DNA of 64,000 nucleotides from Paenibacillus dendritiformis (GCF_015845845.1 NZ_LDIG01000151.1:62001-126000); one strand, 5' to 3'. Positions 41,021 to 50,113 are shown, counted from the stretch's first letter. Program-made: numbers and translations. The notes: a model not told the origin generated them from the sequence alone.

Positions 41021-41128
41021 ATGAATTATAATGATCGTGGATGGTGTACGGAAATTGTAGCAACTCCTCTGCCTAATTGTGAAAAATGTCATAGAAACGA
41101 GTGTTCAAAAAAGTCCGGCGTTTCGTGA
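41021..41128 (+). CDS. Putative 35-aa Cys-rich peptide
   Basis: ATG 41021 opens a 35-residue frame ending at a TGA: 'MNYNDRGWCTEIVATPLPNC' then 'EKCHRNECSKKSGVS'. Cysteines at 9, 20, 23 and 28, the last three with a His forming CxxCHxxxxC, could bind a metal. A purine-rich GGAAGAGGGGG lies 9-20 bases upstream. The 3' end lies inside a transcription terminator, which argues against coding. No family recognised. Confidence 0.3.
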   Translation: MNYNDRGWCTEIVATPLPNCEKCHRNECSKKSGVS

Positions 41129-41148
41129 GCAACACCGGATTTTTGAAC
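41103..41148 (+). terminator. Terminator before resA
   Basis: GTTCAAAAA-AGTCCGG / CCGGAT-TTTTTGAAC long stem with the T tract built into the 3' arm. Separates rluB from resA. Confidence 0.7.
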
Positions 41149-41168
41149 AACCTCTGGAAGGGGCGTAG

Positions 41169-41693
41169 ATGATGGGGAAACGCAATAAGACAGTCCAAAT
41201 CATTATTTTAGCGGGCATCCTTCTGCTCGGCGGCTTCGCTGTCAGTTCCGCTTTCAAGAAGTCGGAGACGCCAAAAGCCGGGGATGCGATACCGAACCTG
41301 ACCTTGCAGAGCGTGCAGGGCGATCTGGTTCAGTTAAGCGATTACCGGGACAAGACGGTCGTGCTGAATTTCTGGGGATCCTGGTGCGAGCCGTGCGAGC
41401 GGGAAATGCCTGCCTTGCAGAGCACGGCGGATGACTGGAAGGAACGGGGGGTCGAGGTTGTCGGCATCAATGCGGGGGAAGATGCGCTGGTCGTCGAGAA
41501 CTATATGAAAAAAGTGAACGTGGGTTTCACGATGCTGCTCGATCAGAAGAAGAAGGCGATTAAGGCGTTCGGGATCGGGCCGATGCCGACCACGTTCTTC
41601 ATTAAGCCGAACGGCAAGGTCCACGCCATCCATATCGGAGAATTATCCCGTGATCAGCTGAATGCTTATCTTCAGCAGATTACTGGCACCTAA
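41169..41693 (+). CDS. resA: Thiol-disulfide oxidoreductase ResA
   Basis: A 174-residue membrane-anchored thioredoxin-fold protein (helix about 9-28) that reduces the haem-binding cysteines of apocytochrome c outside the membrane. The active site is 'WGSWCEPCEREMP' (Cys73, Cys76) and the cis-Pro lies in 'GPMPTTFFI'. The Glu between the cysteines is characteristic of ResA. First gene of resABCDE; GAAGGGGCG precedes the ATG. Confidence 0.95.
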   Translation: MMGKRNKTVQIIILAGILLLGGFAVSSAFKKSETPKAGDAIPNLTLQSVQGDLVQLSDYRDKTVVLNFWGSWCEPCEREMPALQSTADDWKERGVEVVGINAGEDALVVENYMKKVNVGFTMLLDQKKKAIKAFGIGPMPTTFFIKPNGKVHAIHIGELSRDQLNAYLQQITGT

Positions 41694-41716
41694 CCGGATG
41701 GAAGGAGGGCAATGAC

Positions 41717-43381
41717 GTGGCGTTTGTCAACACGAAATGTGAATGCGGGCACCAGAACGCCGTAGGAACGGTGCTGTGCGAAGCGTGCGGCAAACCGCAG
41801 AACGAGGAGCCCGGGTCCGACGCGGTGCTCGAAATGAGATATGACGGCGTCGCCCGCAAATCGCAAAAAGCGAATCCTTCATGGATTGACCGCATCTGGA
41901 ACTTCTTCTCTTCGGTCAAAATCGCGATCATCATCATTATCATTACGCTGATCGGGGCTTCTCTCGGAACGATTTATCCGCAGGAAAGCAATTTCATCTC
42001 GATCGATGCCGCGACGTACTACAAGCAGACCTATGGCACGCTCGGGCATATCTATTATTTGCTTGGCTTGTCCCATACGTATGAATCATGGTGGTTCATT
42101 ACGCTGCTCGTCATGATCGGGGCCTCGCTCGTCATATGCAGTCTGGACCGGGTCCTTCCGCTGTACCGCGCCTTACATAAGCAAAAGGTTCGCAAGCATG
42201 AGCAGTTCATTACGCGGCAGCGCGTCGTCTATCAGGGCGACATCAAGGAGGAGCCGGAGGCGTGGCTGGACAAAATGTCGGACGCCCTCAAGAAGCGCGG
42301 CTACCGCATCGTCCGTGACGACGGGGCGCTGCTCGCGGAGAAGAACCGCTTCAGCCGCTGGGGGCCTTATATCAACCATATCGGGCTTATCGTCTTCCTG
42401 CTGGCGGTGCTGGCAAGAAGCATTCCGGGATGGCATATGGAGTATTACGCCGGATTTCCGCAGGGAGAGCCGCGGGAGATTCCGAATACGCCGTACTATT
42501 TGCAAAATGATCATTTTACGGTGGAGTATTATTCGGAAGACGAGATGCCGGAGCAATTCGTCAAGGAAGGCCGGGTATTCGCGAAGCTGTTCGAGACGAA
42601 GGCGACCCTGTTCCGCTGTGTCGACAAGTGCGACGATCCGGTGGCGGAGCCGGTGCTGGAGAAGGTTCACCAGCATGATATCCGGGTGAACGAGCCGTTG
42701 GAATACGACGGCATCTCGGCGTATCAATTCGATTTCGATCTGACGCCGAAGCTCGTGGCGGTCAAGCCTGAGCTGCGGAATCCGGCTACGGGCGAAATAT
42801 ACGGGCAATTCGAGCTGAAAGTGAACCGGACGGAACGCGAGTATAAGGTAGGCCCGTATACGCTGGAATTAACGAGCAAATTCATGGACTTTGGCTTGAA
42901 CAGCAAAGGCGAGCCGACGAATCTGTCGCAGGAGCCGAATGCACCCGCTTTTATTTTCCTGATTAAGGGACCTGGCTTATCGGAGGAAGGAGAGCCCTAT
43001 CTCTATTTCCCGCTGCAAAAAGACAAGGTCCGCTTCCAGCAGGATGTCATCAACGGCAAGATGGCGGAGCGGTTCGAGCTGCGCGTGCCCTCGATGGATG
43101 ATGTGACGATGTCCGAATCCACGAGCTACCTGACGGTTCGCAAGGACACGGCGATGCCCTTCATCTGGATCGGGGCCGCCATCAGCATGATCGGCCTTGT
43201 CATGGGCTTCTACTGGCAGCACCGCCGCGTATGGCTGCGGCTGGACGGACAAAATCTGGCTTTGGGAGCGCATACGAACAAAAACTGGTTCGGCTTGCGC
43301 AATGAAGTGGCGCGTGCATTGGCGGCCGCCGATGTGCAGGTGGATTCCAAAATGATAGATCGTGGGGGGAATAAGGCTTGA
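41717..43381 (+). CDS. resB: Cytochrome c biogenesis protein ResB
   Basis: A 554-residue membrane protein of system II cytochrome c maturation, which with ResC delivers haem. Membrane segments at about residues 65-90, 125-145, 215-235 and near 480-500; a large external domain lies between the last two. The N-terminal 30 residues contain C8-x-C10 and C21-x2-C24, a small zinc-ribbon-like module. AAGGAGGGC lies before GTG 41717. Stop overlaps the resC start by four bases. Confidence 0.93.
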   Translation: MAFVNTKCECGHQNAVGTVLCEACGKPQNEEPGSDAVLEMRYDGVARKSQKANPSWIDRIWNFFSSVKIAIIIIIITLIGASLGTIYPQESNFISIDAATYYKQTYGTLGHIYYLLGLSHTYESWWFITLLVMIGASLVICSLDRVLPLYRALHKQKVRKHEQFITRQRVVYQGDIKEEPEAWLDKMSDALKKRGYRIVRDDGALLAEKNRFSRWGPYINHIGLIVFLLAVLARSIPGWHMEYYAGFPQGEPREIPNTPYYLQNDHFTVEYYSEDEMPEQFVKEGRVFAKLFETKATLFRCVDKCDDPVAEPVLEKVHQHDIRVNEPLEYDGISAYQFDFDLTPKLVAVKPELRNPATGEIYGQFELKVNRTEREYKVGPYTLELTSKFMDFGLNSKGEPTNLSQEPNAPAFIFLIKGPGLSEEGEPYLYFPLQKDKVRFQQDVINGKMAERFELRVPSMDDVTMSESTSYLTVRKDTAMPFIWIGAAISMIGLVMGFYWQHRRVWLRLDGQNLALGAHTNKNWFGLRNEVARALAAADVQVDSKMIDRGGNKA

Positions 43382-44631
43382 ATTTGCTGCAATTTAGCCA
43401 GGACGCCTATTTAGTCGCGTTTTTCTTGTTCTGTATCGCGTTCATTCTGTTCGTGTTTGCCCTCGGGGGCGGCAAATCCCAGGATTCCGGACGCCGGGAA
43501 CGGAAATGGGGAAAGATTGCGTTCGCCGTGACGATTATCGGCTTTTTGGCGCAGGCCGCCTACTTCTTCACGCGCTGGATTGGCGCGGGGCATATTCCGG
43601 TCAGCAATATGTACGAATTTATGTCCTTCCTGGCAATGATGATTATTGCCGCTTTCGTCGTGGTCTATCTGATATACCGTTCGACGGTGCTCGGGGTGTT
43701 CGGAGTGCCGCTGGCCGTTATCATTATGGGCTATGCCTCTGTATTTCCGAGCGAAGTTCAGCCGCTCATCCCGCAGTTGGACTCGATCTGGCTCTATATC
43801 CATGTTACGATGGTCGCGCTCGGTTACGCGTTCTTCGCGGTCGGGTTTCTGGCCGGCCTGCTTCATCTGCTGAGATCGATCCGTTGGGATGCCGGGGCGC
43901 CGCGCCGGCCGCAGCGATGGCTCGAGTTCACGATGGCCAGCATCGTAATCGTCGTAGGCTTCATTTCGATCGTGTTTATTTTCCGCGGAGCCGGATATGA
44001 GGTCATCATCGACCAGAAAGTGGAGAGCGTCAAGAACGGTCAAATCGAGACGAGGCTCGAAAAGGTTACGTATCAAATGCCGCCTCTGGTCGCTCCGTAC
44101 AACAGCGATTCGGCTTCCTTGGAGATGGTGCCGAGCTTCATCGGCTTATCGCTTCCGCTGATGGAAGCGCCAAGCTGGATGAAGGGCGTCCAGGCGGGGC
44201 GGAAGCTGAACACCGTCATCTGGTCGCTGCTTACCGGACTGGTGCTGTATGGTCTTATCCGCTTGATTATCCGCAAGCCGATCGCGAAGTCGATTCAACC
44301 GCTTGTACGCGGCGTCGATCCGGAGCTGGCCGATGAGATCAGCTACCGGTCCATCGCGCTGGGCTTCCCGGTGTTTACGCTGGGCGGCCTGATCTTCGCG
44401 ATGATCTGGGCACAGATTGCCTGGTCCCGCTTCTGGGCATGGGATCCGAAGGAGGTCTGGGCGCTCATTACGTGGCTGTTTTACAGCGCCTACCTGCATT
44501 TGCGCCTGTCGCGAAGCTGGATCGGGACGAAATCGTCCTGGCTGGCCGTCATTGGCTTTTTGATCGTTATGTTTACTTTGGTCGGAGTCAATCTCATTAT
44601 CTCCGGGCTGCATTCCTATGCCGGAGTATAA
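43378..44631 (+). CDS. resC: Cytochrome c biogenesis protein ResC (CcsA family)
   Basis: A 417-residue multi-pass membrane protein with the haem-handling WWD-type motif 'RFWAWDPKEVWALITWLFY', and with conserved His in 'HVTMVALGYAFF' and 'SAYLHLRLSRSW'. About eight membrane helices. With ResB it forms the haem lyase. TTG 43378 overlaps the resB stop; the TTG start and GGGGGG ribosome site at 43364-43369 are coherent. Length near that of B. subtilis ResC (391). Confidence 0.93.
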   Translation: MNLLQFSQDAYLVAFFLFCIAFILFVFALGGGKSQDSGRRERKWGKIAFAVTIIGFLAQAAYFFTRWIGAGHIPVSNMYEFMSFLAMMIIAAFVVVYLIYRSTVLGVFGVPLAVIIMGYASVFPSEVQPLIPQLDSIWLYIHVTMVALGYAFFAVGFLAGLLHLLRSIRWDAGAPRRPQRWLEFTMASIVIVVGFISIVFIFRGAGYEVIIDQKVESVKNGQIETRLEKVTYQMPPLVAPYNSDSASLEMVPSFIGLSLPLMEAPSWMKGVQAGRKLNTVIWSLLTGLVLYGLIRLIIRKPIAKSIQPLVRGVDPELADEISYRSIALGFPVFTLGGLIFAMIWAQIAWSRFWAWDPKEVWALITWLFYSAYLHLRLSRSWIGTKSSWLAVIGFLIVMFTLVGVNLIISGLHSYAGV

Positions 44632-44710
44632 TCCGGGCAGCTGCGCATGCGACTGGACAGGACCATGTTCTGTCCAGTTACGCGTATAACCATTGGAAGG
44701 GGAGTCGTAT

Positions 44711-45427
44711 ATGTCTGAACATGTGAATCGCATACTGGTGGTAGATGATGAAGAACGCATTCGCCGCCTGCTCAAAATGTATCTGGAAAAAGAGGGATAC
44801 GCGATTGATGAGGCGGAAGATGGAGAAATCGCGCTCCGCAAAGCGGTAAGCGAGGATTATGATTTGATCCTGCTCGACGTGATGCTGCCGGGGATGGACG
44901 GCATCGAAGTGTGCACGCGGCTGCGGCAGGTCAAGGCGACGCCGATTATTATGCTTACCGCGAAAGGCGAAGAAATGAACCGGGTGCAAGGGTTCGAGGT
45001 GGGGGCGGACGACTATGTCGTCAAGCCGTTCAGTCCGCGCGAAGTGATCTACCGGGTCAAGGCGGTGCTTCGCCGGTCGTCGGCGACGGCGTTCTTGACC
45101 AACGATCCGAAGACGAGCAACAATATCGTATTCCCGCATTTGGTTATCGAGCATGATGCCCACCGCGTCACGGCCGGAGGCCAGGAAGTGAGTCTGACGC
45201 CGAAGGAGTATGAGCTGCTTCACTATTTGGCGATATCTCCGGACAAAGTGTTCTCGCGCGAAGAGTTGTTGAAGGATGTATGGAACTACGAATTTTTCGG
45301 AGATCTGCGGACTGTGGATACCCATGTGAAGCGTCTGCGCGAAAAGCTGAACAAGGTGTCGCCGGAGGCGGCGGCCATGATTACGACCGTATGGGGCGTC
45401 GGTTACAAGTTAGAGGTGCCTAAATAA
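44711..45427 (+). CDS. resD: Response regulator ResD
   Basis: A 238-residue OmpR-family regulator. The receiver domain has acidic pocket 'VDDEERIR', the phosphoacceptor Asp in 'LILLDVMLPGMDG' and Lys in 'VVKPFSPREV'; the winged helix is around 'LTPKEYELLHYLAISPDKV' and 'RTVDTHVKRLREKL'. ResDE controls aerobic/anaerobic respiration genes. ATG 44711 follows GGAAGGGGAG; a TTG at 44693 is not used. Confidence 0.95.
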   Translation: MSEHVNRILVVDDEERIRRLLKMYLEKEGYAIDEAEDGEIALRKAVSEDYDLILLDVMLPGMDGIEVCTRLRQVKATPIIMLTAKGEEMNRVQGFEVGADDYVVKPFSPREVIYRVKAVLRRSSATAFLTNDPKTSNNIVFPHLVIEHDAHRVTAGGQEVSLTPKEYELLHYLAISPDKVFSREELLKDVWNYEFFGDLRTVDTHVKRLREKLNKVSPEAAAMITTVWGVGYKLEVPK

Positions 45428-45428
45428 C

Positions 45429-46868
45429 GTGAAATTTTGGCGAAGCATTGTCGGAAAGCTATGGATGACCATCATCGGCCTTGTCGCCTTCGTCATGGCG
45501 ACCTTGGGCGTATACCTGCTGCCTTACATTGACAGCAACTTCGCGCATCCGAATGACATTAAGCAATTGTTCGTCTATACCGCCATTACCGGATTCTCGC
45601 TGACGACATTCTTTGCGCTGTTCCTGTTCACGAAGATTACGCAGCCGCTCCGCAAGCTGAAGGAGGCCGCCGACACGATACGGCAAGGAGATTATTCCAC
45701 GAAGGTGACGATACGCTCCTCCGACGAGATCGGCGAGCTGTCCCGCACGTTCAACCATATGGCGGAGGAGCTGAAGCTGACGATTCAGGATTTGCAGCAT
45801 GAGAAGGAGCACCTTGCCAGCGTGCTGCGGAGCATGACCGACGCGGTGATTACGTTCGACGCGGCCGGTCAAATGCTGCTGACGAATCCGCAGGGCGAAG
45901 CGATTCTGAACACCTGGAATCAGATGGAATGGAACATTCAAGAGGAGGGAGCCGAATCTTCGGCGGTTCCCGATCCGTTGAAGCCATATTTCGACACGGT
46001 CGTGAAGGAAGGGAAGGAAGTGACGGCGCGGGTTCACGTCCAGAAGGAAGTGTGGTCGGTCGTGATGGGCCCGCTCCATGCCGACAGCCGCGTCCGCGGG
46101 GCGGTCGCCGTGCTGCGGGATATTACGGAGGAAGTCAAGCTGGAGAAGCTGCGGACGGACTTCGTCGCCAATGTGTCCCATGAGATTCGCACTCCGCTCT
46201 CGATGCTGCAAGGGTACAGCGAAGCGCTGATGGACGATATCGCCGCCTCTCCCGAGGAACGGCAGGAACTGGTCCAGGTCATCCATGACGAATCGCTCCG
46301 TATGGGGCGTCTCGTCAAAGATCTGCTTGATCTGGCGAAGATGGAATCGGGCCATATGCAGATGCATTGGAACGAGACCGACGTGGATGAACTGATTCAC
46401 CGCGTATACCGCAAATATACGGTGCTCGCGAAGGAGCAGCAGATTCCGATCGTGCTGAAGCTCGAAGCGCATGATCCGGTGCTGCCCGCCGCCGACGAGG
46501 ATCGGCTGGAGCAGGTGCTGACCAATCTGCTGGACAATGCCATGCGGCATTCGTCGGCCGGGGAGGAAATATGCATCGGCACGAGCCGCGGCCCTTCCGC
46601 CGATGGCGGCGAGACGCTGAGCATCGTCGTTCAGGACCACGGCCAGGGCATACCGTCTGAGGATCTCCCCTATATTTTCGACCGCTTCTACAAGGCCGAC
46701 AAGGCCCGCAAGCGGGAAGCGACCGGCGGGACCGGATTGGGTCTGGCCATCGTCAAAAATATTGTGGAGGCCCACAAGGGCTCTATCCAGGTTCACAGCG
46801 TCCAGGGAGAGGGGACGACATTCACCATTCAACTCCCGATCCCGGTGTCACAAAAAGAGAACGGATGA
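45429..46868 (+). CDS. resE: Sensor histidine kinase ResE
   Basis: A 479-residue membrane kinase: two membrane helices (about 10-30 and 52-72) with a short external loop, HAMP (73-125), PAS-like region (140-235), 'NVSHEIRTPLSMLQGYSEAL' holding the phosphorylated His, and an HATPase domain with 'RMLTNLLDNAMRHS'-like N box, 'DHGQGIPSED' and 'GGTGLGLAIVKN'. The extracytoplasmic part is much shorter than in PhoR-type kinases. GTG 45429 starts one base after the resD stop. Confidence 0.94.
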   Translation: MKFWRSIVGKLWMTIIGLVAFVMATLGVYLLPYIDSNFAHPNDIKQLFVYTAITGFSLTTFFALFLFTKITQPLRKLKEAADTIRQGDYSTKVTIRSSDEIGELSRTFNHMAEELKLTIQDLQHEKEHLASVLRSMTDAVITFDAAGQMLLTNPQGEAILNTWNQMEWNIQEEGAESSAVPDPLKPYFDTVVKEGKEVTARVHVQKEVWSVVMGPLHADSRVRGAVAVLRDITEEVKLEKLRTDFVANVSHEIRTPLSMLQGYSEALMDDIAASPEERQELVQVIHDESLRMGRLVKDLLDLAKMESGHMQMHWNETDVDELIHRVYRKYTVLAKEQQIPIVLKLEAHDPVLPAADEDRLEQVLTNLLDNAMRHSSAGEEICIGTSRGPSADGGETLSIVVQDHGQGIPSEDLPYIFDRFYKADKARKREATGGTGLGLAIVKNIVEAHKGSIQVHSVQGEGTTFTIQLPIPVSQKENG

Positions 46869-46877
46869 CGAAACGAG

Positions 46878-46914
46878 AAAACTCCCTTTTCCGCTTGGCG
46901 GAGAAGGGAGTTTT
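46878..46914. terminator. Bidirectional terminator between resE and serA
   Basis: AAAACTCCCTTTTCCGC / GCGGAGAAGGGAGTTTT symmetric stem with A and T tracts on its two arms, between the convergent res operon and serA. Confidence 0.9.
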
Positions 46915-47024
46915 GTGTCGTGCGGCGATTCGCTAATGATGTCAGAGCAAGACGGATTTTTTACCAAAATCTTGTTGCCCGTGGAACAAGGCGCAGGGCT
47001 TTGCTTGCTCCGGGTATCTTTTCG

Positions 47025-48611
47025 TTATAATACGATGACTTTCGCTTTATTGATATCCGCATGGGCCTTCAGCTCCGCGAGCACATCCTGAGGCACCGAC
47101 TTGTCCACGGACAGCACCATAATCGCGTCTCCGCCGGCGATTTTGCGTCCCACCTGCATCGTCGCGATATTCACGCCGTTGTTGCCAAGCAGGGAGCCGA
47201 CCAGCCCGATAACGCCCGGCTTGTCATGATGCGAGATCAGAAGGAGATAGCCTTCCGGCACCAAATCCACGGTATATTTGTCGATCTGAACGATCCGTTC
47301 TCCGTATCCGTTCAGCAGCGTGCCGGCCACGAGCCGTTCTTCGGTGCTCGTGCGCAGCTTGACCGTCAGCAGGTTGGTGAAGCCTTTGGCGATATGGGAT
47401 TTTTCGACCAAAATATTAATGTCGCGAACCTTGGCCAGATGCATCGAATTTACCTCGTTCACATCGGAGCCAAGATAGCGGGACAGCACGCCTTTGACGA
47501 TGTAGCGCGTAATCGGCTGGGTATCCACCTCGGCCAGATCGCCGCAATAATTGACGACGATCTCCAGGACGGGACTTTTGGCCATTTGGCCGGCGAATTG
47601 CCCGAGCTTCTCGGCGAGCTTGAAGTAAGGCTGAATCTTTTTCAGCACGCTTGGCGCAACCGGCGGCATATTCACGGCATTTTTGAACGGTTCGTTCCGC
47701 AAAATATGCAGCACCTGCTCGGAGACGTCGACCGCCACGTTCTCTTGCGCTTCTACCGTCGATGCGCCAAGGTGAGGGGTGACAATGATTTTCGGATGCT
47801 TCAAGAACGGATGATCCGCAGCCGGCGGTTCCGCCTCGAACACGTCGAAGGCCGCTCCGGCAACGATGCCCTCGTCAATCGCCTCGATAAGCGCCCGTTC
47901 ATCGATAATGCCCCCGCGGGCGCAGTTGATGATGCGCATTCCCCGCTTCATCACTTCGAACTGCGGGCGGGAGATCATATGGCGCGTCTCGTCCGTAAGC
48001 GGTGTATGGACGGTGATGAAATCGGCGGCGCGGATAATTTCGTCCACTGTTCCAAGCTTGACGCCGAGCTTCTCCGCCCGCTCGTCCGTCATGAACGGAT
48101 CGTAGCCGATGACTTCCATGCCGAACGCCTTGGCGCGCTTAGCGACCTCGCTCCCGATTCGGCCCATGCCGAGGACGCCGAGCGTCTTGTTCATCAATTC
48201 GACGCCAAGGAACGACTTGCGGTCCCATACGCCGCTTATCGTCTTTACATACGCTTGCGGAATGTGGCGCGACAGGGCCATCATCATGGCGAAGGCATGC
48301 TCGCAGGTCGTAATCGTGTTGCCGTCCGGCGCGTTGATAACGATGATTCCCCGCTTCGTCGCCGCTTCCAGATCGATGTTGTCCACGCCGACACCCGCGC
48401 GTCCGATGACCTTGAGCTGCTTGGCTGCTTCCATGATGCGCGCCGTCACCCGCGTCTGGCTGCGGACCAGCAGGGCGTCGACATCGCCGATGATGCCGAT
48501 CAGCTCGTCTTCCGACAATCCGGTTTTTTTCAGGACGGTCACATCCTGCGCGTCGACGAGCTGCTGGATGCCGAAATCGCTGATCGGATCCGATACGAGT
48601 ACTTTGAACAT
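47025..48611 (-). CDS. serA: D-3-phosphoglycerate dehydrogenase
   Basis: A 528-residue type-1 PGDH, first committed enzyme of serine synthesis. The NAD domain contains 'GVLGMGRIGSEVAKRAKAFG' and the catalytic His region near 'HTPLTDETRHMI' and 'LGASTVEAQENVAVD'; residues 315-450 are the intervening domain, and 455-528 an ACT domain ('LLISHHDKPGVIGLVGSLLG') for serine feedback. TGGGAGGAG precedes ATG 48611 on the minus strand. A T-box leader lies upstream, so transcription responds to a tRNA charging state, presumably tRNA-Ser. Confidence 0.96.
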   Translation of the reverse strand: MFKVLVSDPISDFGIQQLVDAQDVTVLKKTGLSEDELIGIIGDVDALLVRSQTRVTARIMEAAKQLKVIGRAGVGVDNIDLEAATKRGIIVINAPDGNTITTCEHAFAMMMALSRHIPQAYVKTISGVWDRKSFLGVELMNKTLGVLGMGRIGSEVAKRAKAFGMEVIGYDPFMTDERAEKLGVKLGTVDEIIRAADFITVHTPLTDETRHMISRPQFEVMKRGMRIINCARGGIIDERALIEAIDEGIVAGAAFDVFEAEPPAADHPFLKHPKIIVTPHLGASTVEAQENVAVDVSEQVLHILRNEPFKNAVNMPPVAPSVLKKIQPYFKLAEKLGQFAGQMAKSPVLEIVVNYCGDLAEVDTQPITRYIVKGVLSRYLGSDVNEVNSMHLAKVRDINILVEKSHIAKGFTNLLTVKLRTSTEERLVAGTLLNGYGERIVQIDKYTVDLVPEGYLLLISHHDKPGVIGLVGSLLGNNGVNIATMQVGRKIAGGDAIMVLSVDKSVPQDVLAELKAHADINKAKVIVL

Positions 48612-48649
48612 GGATATCTCCTCCCAATATCTAACTCATAGTTATCTAT

Positions 48650-48930
48650 AAAAAAACTCCCGTCCGCATACTACGACCGTAGTAAGGGACGAGAGTCTTC
48701 TTCCGTGGTGCCACCCTTATTCGCCCGGCGCTCGCACGCCAGACCTTGACCATCTCGCAATGAGATGCCGAGCGGTAACGGGCTCTAGCCGGTTGGACCT
48801 ACGCACCTGCCGCCGGCAAGCTTCAGCACAACAACTCCGGAACGCTGGAACATGATGGTCCGCCGCCGATTCCCACCTGCCATCGGCTCTCTGTAGGCCT
48901 TCGCATCTGTTCTTTTCCTTCACCGTATTA
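48650..48930 (-). ncRNA. T-box leader of serA
   Basis: On the minus strand: Stem I elements (AGAGAGCC followed by a stem-loop with AGGTGGGA, 48874-48888), the T-box AGGGTGGCACCACGG (48703-48717), then CTCTCGTCCC and a GGACGGGAG-TTTTTTT terminator ending near 48650. An uncharged tRNA pairs with TGGN in GTGGCACC and blocks termination. The specifier codon was not settled by eye: UCC or AGC, both Ser, near 48846-48852 are candidates. Regulates serA in cis. Confidence 0.92.
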
Positions 48931-48948
48931 CATCATGAAATTGCATTT

Positions 48949-48977
48949 AATGTATCACGCTTCATGATCGGTGTCAA
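48949..48977 (-). promoter_or_regulatory. Sigma-A promoter of the serA leader
   Basis: TTGACA (48977-48972), 17 bases, TACATT (48954-48949) on the minus strand, placing the transcript start shortly before Stem I of the T-box. Confidence 0.7.
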
Positions 48978-49035
48978 TAGGGAGAAAAAAGACCTAATCG
49001 TATAGGGAGCGCCGGTCTAATTGCGCTGGCCGAGG

Positions 49036-49065
49036 TTGTATCGGAGCCATTTTTTCTGATATGAT
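49036..49065 (+). promoter_or_regulatory. Possible promoter of the CPBP protease operon
   Basis: TTGTAT (49036-49041), 18 bases, TATGAT (49060-49065), followed 65 bases later by the CPBP protease gene. Confidence 0.4.
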
Positions 49066-49130
49066 TCATCTGTTGGTTCATCGCAACTTTACTTGCATGT
49101 TCGTGTATATATCGGTAAGGCAGGGATTGA

Positions 49131-49721
49131 ATGAAACAGAAATGGAATCAATTTAAAGAACGGCAGGTTCGTGTTCACGAACTGGACGATCGCCTCCTGC
49201 TTCTTAACCTGTACCTGACGCAGGGCCTTACCCTGCTGGCGGGATTGATATGGATATGGCTGCAGGGCAGAAATCCGTTCGCTCTTCTGGCCTTGCCGGA
49301 AGGATGGCAGTGGCTGTGGTGGAGCGCCGGATTGGCCGTCGTCGTCGTGCTCGTCGACATCGCCGTATCGCAATTCGTGCCGGAGGAAATGACCGACGAC
49401 GGGGGCATGAACGAGAAGCTGTTCGGCAAGCGGCCGGTGTGGCATATTGTCGTGATTTGCCTGATTGTTGGCATCTGCGAAGAACTGCTGTTCCGGGGGG
49501 CAGTCCAGCATGCTTTCGGTTCGTACTGGACCAGCATTCTGTTCGCCGCGATCCATGTCCGCTATTTGCGCCATTGGCTGCCGACACTGATGGTTTTTCT
49601 CATCAGCTATGCGCTCGGAACCGTCTACGAATGGACGGGCACATTGTGGGCGCCGATTGCGGCTCACTTTATCATTGATTTGATTATGGGACTTATTTTA
49701 CGCTTTCGGAGGGAATTATGA
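49131..49721 (+). CDS. CPBP family intramembrane metalloprotease (YpbD-like)
   Basis: A 196-residue protein with about five membrane helices and the CAAX/bacteriocin-processing motif 'EELLFRG' (EExxxR), then 'FAAIHVRYLRHWLP' and 'APIAAHFIIDLIMGLIL' with the metal-binding His residues. Position after serA matches B. subtilis ypbD. Substrate unknown. The ATG at 49131 follows AGGCAGGGA. Overlaps the next gene by four bases (ATGA), so they form an operon. Confidence 0.85.
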   Translation: MKQKWNQFKERQVRVHELDDRLLLLNLYLTQGLTLLAGLIWIWLQGRNPFALLALPEGWQWLWWSAGLAVVVVLVDIAVSQFVPEEMTDDGGMNEKLFGKRPVWHIVVICLIVGICEELLFRGAVQHAFGSYWTSILFAAIHVRYLRHWLPTLMVFLISYALGTVYEWTGTLWAPIAAHFIIDLIMGLILRFRREL

Positions 49722-50113
49722 GCGAGAAGCGGCCTGACCCGTCATTTCGCGGGTTCACACGCAGAACCGCGGCCCCCGACATGGAAGACAGCCCGGCGCT
49801 CGCTGCGCTGCGCCGGCTGCGGGAAGATTCGGCGTCCAAGGCTTCGGCCGATGGGAAGGAAGCGGCCGGGTCCCATCCAGACACCAAGACAACAGCATCG
49901 AAGCGCCAGGGAGAGGAGCCGCGGGAACAGGCGGCGGCTCTCCTTGATGAGGAAGAGGATGAAGATCGTTATTTGCCGCCTCGCAAAGAATTGTATCCTT
50001 CCAATTACGCAAAACTTACGCAATGGTTTTACAATATATTGTTTTTGCTGTTTATCGGGCTGTTAATCGCTCTCTTCTTGTGGGGGCGGCATAAGATGGC
50101 GTTGGGAGGATAA
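49718..50113 (+). CDS. Uncharacterised protein with disordered N-part and one C-terminal membrane helix
   Basis: A 131-residue protein that I do not recognise as a named family. Residues 1-85 are hydrophilic and low in complexity (Ala, Arg, Glu, Asp, Lys), ending in an acidic patch 'LLDEEEDEDRYLPP'. Residues 100-122 ('QWFYNILFLLFIGLLIALFLW') form one membrane helix, followed by a short basic end. Tail-anchored topology with a cytoplasmic N-part is likely. ATGA overlap with the protease gene and the metallophosphoesterase start 6 bases downstream mean three-gene co-translation. It occupies the place of B. subtilis ypbE/ypbF, membrane proteins of unknown role. Confidence 0.75.
   Translation: MSEKRPDPSFRGFTRRTAAPDMEDSPALAALRRLREDSASKASADGKEAAGSHPDTKTTASKRQGEEPREQAAALLDEEEDEDRYLPPRKELYPSNYAKLTQWFYNILFLLFIGLLIALFLWGRHKMALGG

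Noticed and set aside
45459-46832. 457-residue minus-strand frame opposite resE
   Set aside because: Shadow of the kinase gene; HAMP, His box and ATPase motifs are all on the plus strand.
47061-48641. 526-residue plus-strand frame opposite serA
   Set aside because: Runs through the serA gene into its leader; serA on the minus strand has full family motifs and a T-box.
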